The notes beneath the pieces were generated by a model. That model worked only from the letters and a program-made list of their open reading frames with translations. It made no database searches and was not told the origin of the DNA. From contig JAPKYG010000145.1 of NCBI GenBank assembly GCA_026394435.1, forward strand, positions 1-9,813: DNA of 9,813 nucleotides, given 5' to 3'. This document shows, one piece after another, positions 5,149 through 9,813 of this stretch. The stretch is from Methanobacteriota archaeon. Lineage in GTDB: Archaea > Thermoplasmatota > E2 > DHVEG-1. A program made the translations under genes and the position numbers. Within the stretch, counting starts at the first letter, position 1, and the number at the start of each line of letters is the position of its first letter.

Positions 5149-6275
5149 TTTGGTGAAGTGTAATTCCAGCGGTCAATAGTAAACTTCCAGTGACTATTAA
5201 CATGTTGCACAATTTTATCATCAATAGTGTAAACATTTGTTTTGTACTCTGATTGTTTTTCAAGGTATTTCTTCATTTCAGGCAATGCATCTTCGAAACC
5301 AGATAATTTCAATGTTGAATATATTTTTTTAACCTGTTCTATTGGATTTGAGATAAGATCTTCATATTTTATTTCAACAAGCTTATCTTTTTGGATTTGC
5401 TCTTGTTGCTCAAAATAGCTGTCCATAAGTCGAATATAATTTTTTATTACTTGTTGTTCCATTTCCTCTTCAGAGGCGTTTTGTAATGCGAGTTTATCCA
5501 ATACGTTCTGTCTCATTTTTTTTGTTGAAAGATATACCTTGTACGGACTCCGATAAATATGGATAAAATTTGCTTCGGGAAAAAGTTCGAGTAAAGCGGT
5601 GATACGAGCGGTGTTTGAAGGGTTTTTAGAAAGAAGCCTTTTTCCGTGATTCGCTAATGTCACCGTTTTTATAAATTGTTGATAGGTTGTTTTCCATTGG
5701 TTTTTTCCTTCGGATGTCATGTCATAAAAATGTATGGATTTTAAATATTGTTCTTCAGCATTTCGTGGGAAATGCAAGCAATGGAAAAATGACCAAGGAT
5801 ATAATACTGCAAGCGCTGCTTCATCTTCATAGGGACCATCCATATCAACTTTTATTGCATCCATGGGTCTTTCAGAGGGGAGAAATCTCGAGAGAAATTT
5901 TTTTATCGGCTCAAGAATTAAAAAACTATCTGGTAAAAGGGTATTCCATAATGAGACATAACAGAATTGCGGATCCTGACATAAAAGCTCATGAAGATAC
6001 GTTGTCCCACTTCGCCAGTGACCAATTATAAACACTGGAGGATGTGATATTTCTGTTTTGTTGATTTTTGAGCTGTATTTTATTTTAAAAAGTATTCGTG
6101 CAGGTGTCGTTACTATTGATGTCAAAGTGATAAAGACTGCTCTACTAAGATACTCTTTATCCACTCCTCCATTTTTTTCTAGTAGTTGTATCCAGTTTCC
6201 TAGGGATATACCAAAGAGTGGATGCTGAACAGTCCGATTGTTTTTTTGTTTTTTCTGTTCATTCTTTGTTTTCAT
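5145..6275 (-). CDS. PAPS-dependent sulfotransferase family protein
   Basis: A 376-residue cytoplasmic protein of the sulfotransferase P-loop family. It would move a sulfuryl group from PAPS to a hydroxyl or amine of an unknown acceptor. The 5'-phosphosulfate loop is FIIGHWRSGTTYLH (82-95), with Arg88, Ser89, Gly90 and Thr91-92. The 3'-phosphate-binding element is IHIYRSPYKVYLS (238-250), with Arg242 and Ser243. LSKNPSNTARI (215-225) and VEIKYEDL (300-307) are also typical of the family. The start at ATG 6275 is chosen because AGAGGA lies about 7 bases before it and it falls 25 bases after the acyltransferase stop. An open frame 26 codons longer would overlap that gene and has no ribosome site. 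The stop overlaps the next gene (GTGA). The family also contains tyrosylprotein, glycolipid and carbohydrate sulfotransferases, so the acceptor cannot be guessed from sequence. Confidence 0.83.
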   Translation of the reverse strand: MKTKNEQKKQKNNRTVQHPLFGISLGNWIQLLEKNGGVDKEYLSRAVFITLTSIVTTPARILFKIKYSSKINKTEISHPPVFIIGHWRSGTTYLHELLCQDPQFCYVSLWNTLLPDSFLILEPIKKFLSRFLPSERPMDAIKVDMDGPYEDEAALAVLYPWSFFHCLHFPRNAEEQYLKSIHFYDMTSEGKNQWKTTYQQFIKTVTLANHGKRLLSKNPSNTARITALLELFPEANFIHIYRSPYKVYLSTKKMRQNVLDKLALQNASEEEMEQQVIKNYIRLMDSYFEQQEQIQKDKLVEIKYEDLISNPIEQVKKIYSTLKLSGFEDALPEMKKYLEKQSEYKTNVYTIDDKIVQHVNSHWKFTIDRWNYTSPK

Positions 6276-6300
6276 TCGCGTTCCTCTTTTTATTACATCA

Positions 6301-7437
6301 TTAGACGATGAGGTCTTTCTCAAAAACACGATGTTTTTTATAAAGTGTAGCACCAGTTATAGCGATAGTTGTATGAGCAGCAGCATTCTCTTCATCAATC
6401 CACCCAACCTCAGCACCAATGTAGCCTCGGTTTTTCATTTCGATTAATATTTTATAATTTAAAAGAGATCCAATATTTTGATTACGGAATTCTTTTTTAA
6501 TACCAATAAGATGTAATTTACCTGCATTTATCTGGCGTTTCTTGCAAAGGAACAGCAGTATTTGAAAAGGACCTAATCGTCCATTCATTCTCTGAAATAT
6601 CTGATTGTAATCCGGTGTTGACCAGATATAAGCAATTGGTGAACCTTTGATTTCCGCAACTAAAAATAACTGAGAATCAACAAACCATCGTAATTGTTTG
6701 ACTCCAAAGCGTGTCTTAACCTCCTCTGCAGAAACAGGGACATATCCCCAGTGATCTGAAAAGGTTTTTAAAAAAAGTTCAGCCCACCATTTCAGTTCTT
6801 TCTGTGTTCGTAGGCGATTAAACGGACGAACCTGTACCTCTGATGCAACACACTGTCGTGCCTTTTCTTCAAGTTTTTTGGGAATCGGTTTTGTTAAATC
6901 GATGTAATAAAGGAGTTGATCCCTGATTTTTTTCATACCAAATTTTTCAGCATACGTCACATAATATGCTGGTGAATATGTGGAAAGCAAACTTGGCCGT
7001 GAGTTAAACCCAGCATATAAAAAACCACAGCCAACATCGATACGTCCATCAATTGGACCTCGCATTACTTTCATTTCTTTTGATATAAGCCAGTCCTGAG
7101 CTGTTTGTAATAACGCGTTAGCACATTCGAAATCTTGAACACATTCAAAAAAACCAAAATATCCTATTTTTTTCCCCACTGTTTCGCAGTATGTAGAGTC
7201 GATTATCGCGGCAATTCGACCGATAACTTCGTTATTTTTCCTAGCGATAAATAATTGACACTCTGCATGTGACCAAAAAGGATTCTTTTTTTTAAAGAAA
7301 TCCTTCATTTCGTTCCAAAAAGGAGGAACCCAGAAAGGATCATCACGGTAGACTTGAAACGGAACATGATAAAATATTTTATAATCTTTGAAATGTTGTA
7401 CGGGTCCAATTTGGATATCATGAGGAAAACGTCTCAT
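6301..7437 (-). CDS. GNAT-superfamily acyltransferase (large YghO-like type)
   Basis: A 378-residue protein of the large GNAT type often annotated only as N-acetyltransferase or YghO-like. The N-terminal half has the group's signature: DDPFWVPPF (32-40), NPFWSHAE (52-59), VIGRIAAIID (71-80), YFGFFECV (93-100) and MRGPID (125-130). The C-terminal half holds a normal GNAT acyl-CoA site: LIGIKKEFRNQNIGSLL (310-326), with the pantetheine-binding loop R-N-Q-N-I-G, and ENAAAHTTIAITGATLYKKHRVF (350-372). It therefore probably transfers an acyl group from a CoA or carrier-protein thioester to an unknown amine or hydroxyl. There is no ribosome site at the ATG, but a TATA box sits 24-30 bases upstream, as expected for a leaderless archaeal message. 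The stop of a 56-codon open frame also overlaps its ATG by four bases. The sulfotransferase follows 25 bases later. Confidence 0.78.
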   Translation of the reverse strand: MRRFPHDIQIGPVQHFKDYKIFYHVPFQVYRDDPFWVPPFWNEMKDFFKKKNPFWSHAECQLFIARKNNEVIGRIAAIIDSTYCETVGKKIGYFGFFECVQDFECANALLQTAQDWLISKEMKVMRGPIDGRIDVGCGFLYAGFNSRPSLLSTYSPAYYVTYAEKFGMKKIRDQLLYYIDLTKPIPKKLEEKARQCVASEVQVRPFNRLRTQKELKWWAELFLKTFSDHWGYVPVSAEEVKTRFGVKQLRWFVDSQLFLVAEIKGSPIAYIWSTPDYNQIFQRMNGRLGPFQILLFLCKKRQINAGKLHLIGIKKEFRNQNIGSLLNYKILIEMKNRGYIGAEVGWIDEENAAAHTTIAITGATLYKKHRVFEKDLIV

Positions 7438-7604
7438 CTGGTTGCTATTTGACTCAAATACATATATTCCATGATAGTCTGACTTCGAGAGGGAAATGCT
7501 TCTACCTCCATGACGATATCGACATGTTCCTGTCCAAATATTTTTGCGTTCTTTATAAATATTCTTCCCAATTCTATTCCAATTTCATCATTGATTTCGT
7601 AAAG
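7434..7604 (-). pseudogene. Short open frame or gene remnant overlapping the acyltransferase start
   Basis: Between an in-frame TAA (7605-7607) and a TGA at 7434-7436 the minus strand has 56 protein-like codons. They include E-L-G-R-I-F-I-K-N-A-K-I-F-G-Q, V-D-I-V-M-E-V-E-A-F, and end Y-L-S-Q-I-A-T-R. The stop and the next ATG share four bases (ATGA), as in real coupled genes. It lacks a good start: the first ATG (7511) leaves only 25 residues, a TTG at 7571 is possible, and none has a ribosome site. I read it as the 3' remnant of a larger gene once upstream in the operon, or less likely a micro-gene. Family not recognised. Confidence 0.35.
7461..7475 (-). promoter_or_regulatory. TATA box for leaderless transcription of the acyltransferase operon
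   Basis: Minus-strand ATATATG (7461-7467) with purine-rich ATGGA before it lies 24-30 bases upstream of the ATG at 7437. That is where TBP binds when transcription starts at or within a few bases of the start codon. The lack of a Shine-Dalgarno there agrees. It lies inside the short remnant frame, so both may not be functional. Confidence 0.45.
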
Positions 7605-7660
7605 TTAAGAACCTAACAAGAACTATCTGACTAGAGAATTATTTAAATATCTTACTTCTT

Positions 7661-9472
7661 TTAATCTGAAAGAGGCTCATACCACGGGGAGAATAAATTC
7701 CATAGTTTTTCGATAAACAGATGTCTTTGTAAAAAATGTAACAGAAATTGATTAAGCATAGTCCACTGAACAGGCTTGGTACTTACTGGTGTTGTAAGAC
7801 TAATAGGAATCCATTCAAAATCGTCTGGATTATCCTTATTTTCTACTCGTATATATCCTGCAAAATCTGAATTTTTTTCGTCGGGAGCTACCACGGATAC
7901 CTGTACGGTTACTTGTCTGTCACCTGGACTGAGATTTTCTCCAGATTCCGGAGTATACGACCATGTTCCCCACGGAACTGATGAGATATCAATTGTCCAA
8001 TTCAGCAAAGAAGTGATATTACCAACATTTTGTACCTGAAAACTACCAGTCACAGTTTCACCTGGTTCGATATCAGTCCATGAAAGACTTCCAGAACAAT
8101 CTAGATCAGAAGCGTTAGATTCGGGTTGTTCTGCTTCTTGTGGTATATAGACGATTTTAAACACATTGTTTGCGGCTCCCGCCGGGTAGGGATTTTTATA
8201 TGTCCATACCGTTGTATTGGTTGAAGTGATTTCGAAGAATACTCCTGGTTCTCCATTACAGATAAGGGTACTACCATCGGTTAAACGCTCAGCACCAGAG
8301 AGATGGCTTGAATAGAAGCTTGTCGGAGGGCTCCCAGTATAGATCCAGGTTTGTGCAGTAGGTCCATATGCAGAACCTGGTTTAAGATAATACTCACCAT
8401 TTTCATCTACTGGCGGAACAATTTCATCAACAGAAGAATAACGACTACCTGAACGGCCCATTCCGTTGTTAAAGACAAGGATGTTTCCCTCCCCAGGGCA
8501 TCCTTCATCGATCCAAGACGCGTCATGTTGATTAAATAATTTTTGAGCAAGTGTGGTTCCTGCTCGATATGCCGCTGGATTTCCCCAACGGTAAAGAAGA
8601 TCACCGCCTTTCCCATTATTACCGCCAGTATGACCTGCAGCTTCTGCTGTTGTCGTACTATGATCGATAATCCAGATTTCATCAAAATAACAGACGCTGA
8701 TTAGTATTTGATCAAACTCTTCCTTATAATCAACAGAATTCGTATGCATCCAATCCGATTCAGAAGATGTCTTATAATTGATATCAACTAATTCTGGATG
8801 GTCTCCTACTACGCCATAATTCGCTTTGGATGAGTCATAATCCTGGATGAGATGATCCCAAACATGCCACTCCCAGACGATCGTCCCACTAGTCGATCCC
8901 GTCGGTTGAACCTCAATGATATGGTCAGGGTATAAGCCGTTGCTGGAAACATAATTTGGGTTTCTTCCTGCGGCAATAGCCTCAGCACTTGTTTTTGTTT
9001 CCCAAGCAATCAACAGCACATTACCATTGGGTAACGATATAACATCATGATGGCTAAGATGTCCATTAGTATTGTATCGAAAATCCCATACAACTGTCCC
9101 ATCCCATTCTATTTTCTGAACACCACCCCCAGCTCCACCAGTACCAGGACCCACACCAACTCTTATAGTACGGAGAATCGTCCCATCGCCCAACCAGCGC
9201 ACTCCTACACCTGGTAGATAACTGCTTGACCATGTATGATTTACCACCCCAGTGCTATCGATTAAATATGTTATTTTGGAATCCATTGGAGCAAATAAGA
9301 TCTGGCCATCAAATGTCGTTGTATTCTGTTGAACCTTTTGTTCCACTGTTTGAGCCAAAGAAGGTACAAAAAAAGTCCCTAGTGATAAGAAAACAATAGA
9401 TATTATTGCTGCTGTGAAAAATTTTTTACAAAGCTGGACATTAAGCAGACTCAATATTGCTTTTCTCTTCAT
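7661..9472 (-). CDS. Secreted arylsulfotransferase-like beta-propeller protein with C-terminal beta-sandwich domain
   Basis: A 603-residue exported protein. Residues 1-41 are a signal peptide: Met-Lys-Arg-Lys, then a hydrophobic stretch (about 18-36) ending V-P-S-L-A-Q. Residues about 52-445 form an arylsulfotransferase-type propeller with histidine-bearing blade motifs: NGHLSHHDVISLPNGNVLL (136-154), DWMHTNSVDY (240-249), NQHDASWI (314-321) and SSHLSGAERL (388-397). This family moves sulfate from one phenol to another without PAPS; one of these histidines should carry the sulfate. Residues about 455-562 (from D-L-D-C-S-G-S-L-S-W) are a beta-sandwich domain common in Thermoplasmatota surface proteins. 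A hydrophobic, aromatic tail follows (568-603). The start is ATG 9472, preceded by AAAGGT about 10 bases away and followed by the signal peptide; a 33-codon upstream extension lacks support and would bury the signal. The sulfotransferase lies two genes downstream. Many propeller proteins of this family have no proven activity. Confidence 0.82.
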   Translation of the reverse strand: MKRKAILSLLNVQLCKKFFTAAIISIVFLSLGTFFVPSLAQTVEQKVQQNTTTFDGQILFAPMDSKITYLIDSTGVVNHTWSSSYLPGVGVRWLGDGTILRTIRVGVGPGTGGAGGGVQKIEWDGTVVWDFRYNTNGHLSHHDVISLPNGNVLLIAWETKTSAEAIAAGRNPNYVSSNGLYPDHIIEVQPTGSTSGTIVWEWHVWDHLIQDYDSSKANYGVVGDHPELVDINYKTSSESDWMHTNSVDYKEEFDQILISVCYFDEIWIIDHSTTTAEAAGHTGGNNGKGGDLLYRWGNPAAYRAGTTLAQKLFNQHDASWIDEGCPGEGNILVFNNGMGRSGSRYSSVDEIVPPVDENGEYYLKPGSAYGPTAQTWIYTGSPPTSFYSSHLSGAERLTDGSTLICNGEPGVFFEITSTNTTVWTYKNPYPAGAANNVFKIVYIPQEAEQPESNASDLDCSGSLSWTDIEPGETVTGSFQVQNVGNITSLLNWTIDISSVPWGTWSYTPESGENLSPGDRQVTVQVSVVAPDEKNSDFAGYIRVENKDNPDDFEWIPISLTTPVSTKPVQWTMLNQFLLHFLQRHLFIEKLWNLFSPWYEPLSD

Positions 9473-9574
9473 AATATCTTTACCTTTATAAATAATATAC
9501 AGCATCATAAATATAGTTTTTTCCCAATTCCATCCCAAATCACAATAAACCTTTAATGTAGAGATATCCACGGG

Positions 9575-9604
9575 AAAAATCAGTCAAAAAGAAGAACATA
9601 TGAG
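9575..9604 (-). terminator. Possible poly-T terminator of the membrane-protein gene
   Basis: About 20-50 bases past the membrane-protein stop the minus strand reads TTCTTCTTTTTGACTGATTTTT, two T-runs typical of archaeal termination. ACGGGA/TCCCGT arms (9570-9575 and 9619-9624) flank the region but are about 43 bases apart, so a hairpin is doubtful. Confidence 0.33.
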
Positions 9605-9625
9605 TCAAAACTAAAGCTCCCGTTT

Positions 9626-9813
9626 CTATGTCCATTGCGTGAGAATTTTTTCTCGATTGAAAATCGCTCTGGCAAAATAAAACAACCCAAGATCAATACT
9701 CCCGTACAACCCTGAAAAAATAAAAATCATGACTGGTGAAAGAAAAATAAACCCGGATAAAACACCAAGCATAAGCACCACGACGGGCATGACAATGAAC
9801 CCCCCGAGTTGTT
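9626..9813 (-). CDS. Membrane protein, C-terminal 61 residues
   Basis: The gene enters from the right edge and ends in TAG at 9626-9628. The visible part has two closely spaced hydrophobic segments: G-F-I-V-M-P-V-V-V-L-M-L-G-V-L, then G-F-I-F-L-S-P-V-M-I-F-I-F-S-G-L. A short amphipathic stretch follows (L-F-Y-F-A-R-A-I-F), ending in the charged tail N-R-E-K-I-L-T-Q-W-T. A final helix followed by F-N-R-E-x-I-L-T is a common ending of archaeal ABC-2-type transporter permeases, so that is my first guess, but the fragment is too short to decide. It lies 154 bases upstream of the arylsulfotransferase-like gene in the same direction, with possible terminator sequence between, so they are probably separate transcripts. 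Confidence 0.6.
   Translation of the reverse strand, partial: QLGGFIVMPVVVLMLGVLSGFIFLSPVMIFIFSGLYGSIDLGLFYFARAIFNREKILTQWT

Noticed and set aside
6276..6353. 26-residue N-terminal extension of the sulfotransferase
   Set aside because: It would overlap the end of the acyltransferase gene by about 53 bases and has no ribosome site; ATG 6275 has a good one.
9473..9571. 33-residue N-terminal extension of the arylsulfotransferase-like protein
   Set aside because: It would place the signal peptide internally; ATG 9472 is directly followed by a normal signal peptide and preceded by AAAGGT.

Overview
The window reads as AT-rich archaeal chromosome, most likely from an uncultured Thermoplasmatota-type euryarchaeon. 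This taxonomic guess is inference. It rests on protein style: an archaeal GH57 amylase next to a GT4 glycogen-synthase-like enzyme, a secreted protein carrying the beta-sandwich domain that recurs in Thermoplasmatota surface proteins, tiny ribbon-helix-helix (RHH) and zinc-finger proteins, and archaeal signals (TATA boxes about 25 bases before a start codon, poly-T terminators). No tRNA, rRNA, CRISPR array, intact insertion sequence or phage module is visible.

Layout. Almost everything lies on the minus strand, so transcription runs from high to low coordinates. It begins with the C-terminus of a membrane protein (9626-9813, cut by the window edge). Next comes a secreted arylsulfotransferase-like beta-propeller protein (7661-9472). 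A gene group follows: a short open frame that may be a remnant (7434-7604), a two-part GNAT acyltransferase (6301-7437), a PAPS-type sulfotransferase (5145-6275) and a class I glutamine-amidotransferase-like protein (3799-5148). The last two overlap by four bases, so their translation is probably coupled. A roughly 370-base stretch (3427-3798) follows, with a poly-T terminator and an odd GC-richer patch. A plus-strand micro-operon interrupts the pattern: a 52-residue RHH regulator (3203-3361) and a very short CxxC peptide (3367-3426). Beyond it, again on the minus strand, are the GT4 glycosyltransferase (1737-2948), a 32-residue coupled leader gene (1264-1362), the GH57 amylase (77-1264) and the first codons of a C2H2 zinc-finger protein (1-40).

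How the parts may work together. GT4 and GH57 look like the making and trimming halves of an alpha-glucan (glycogen-like) system. The acyltransferase, PAPS sulfotransferase and amidotransferase-like protein form a second group that probably modifies a small molecule, lipid or glycan. The nearby secreted arylsulfotransferase adds a PAPS-independent sulfate-transfer activity outside the cell. Two unrelated kinds of sulfotransferase within 3.2 kb is the clearest hint of a pathway worth examining.

The most unusual structure is a pair of about 121-base direct repeats (1536-1656 and 3081-3201), exactly 1545 bases apart, that bracket the GT4 gene. Each holds TATA-like sequences and a TGTAAAATTAT(T/C)ACA palindrome. 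One copy sits directly before the RHH gene, so it looks like a duplicated promoter/operator module; the other has no intact gene after it.
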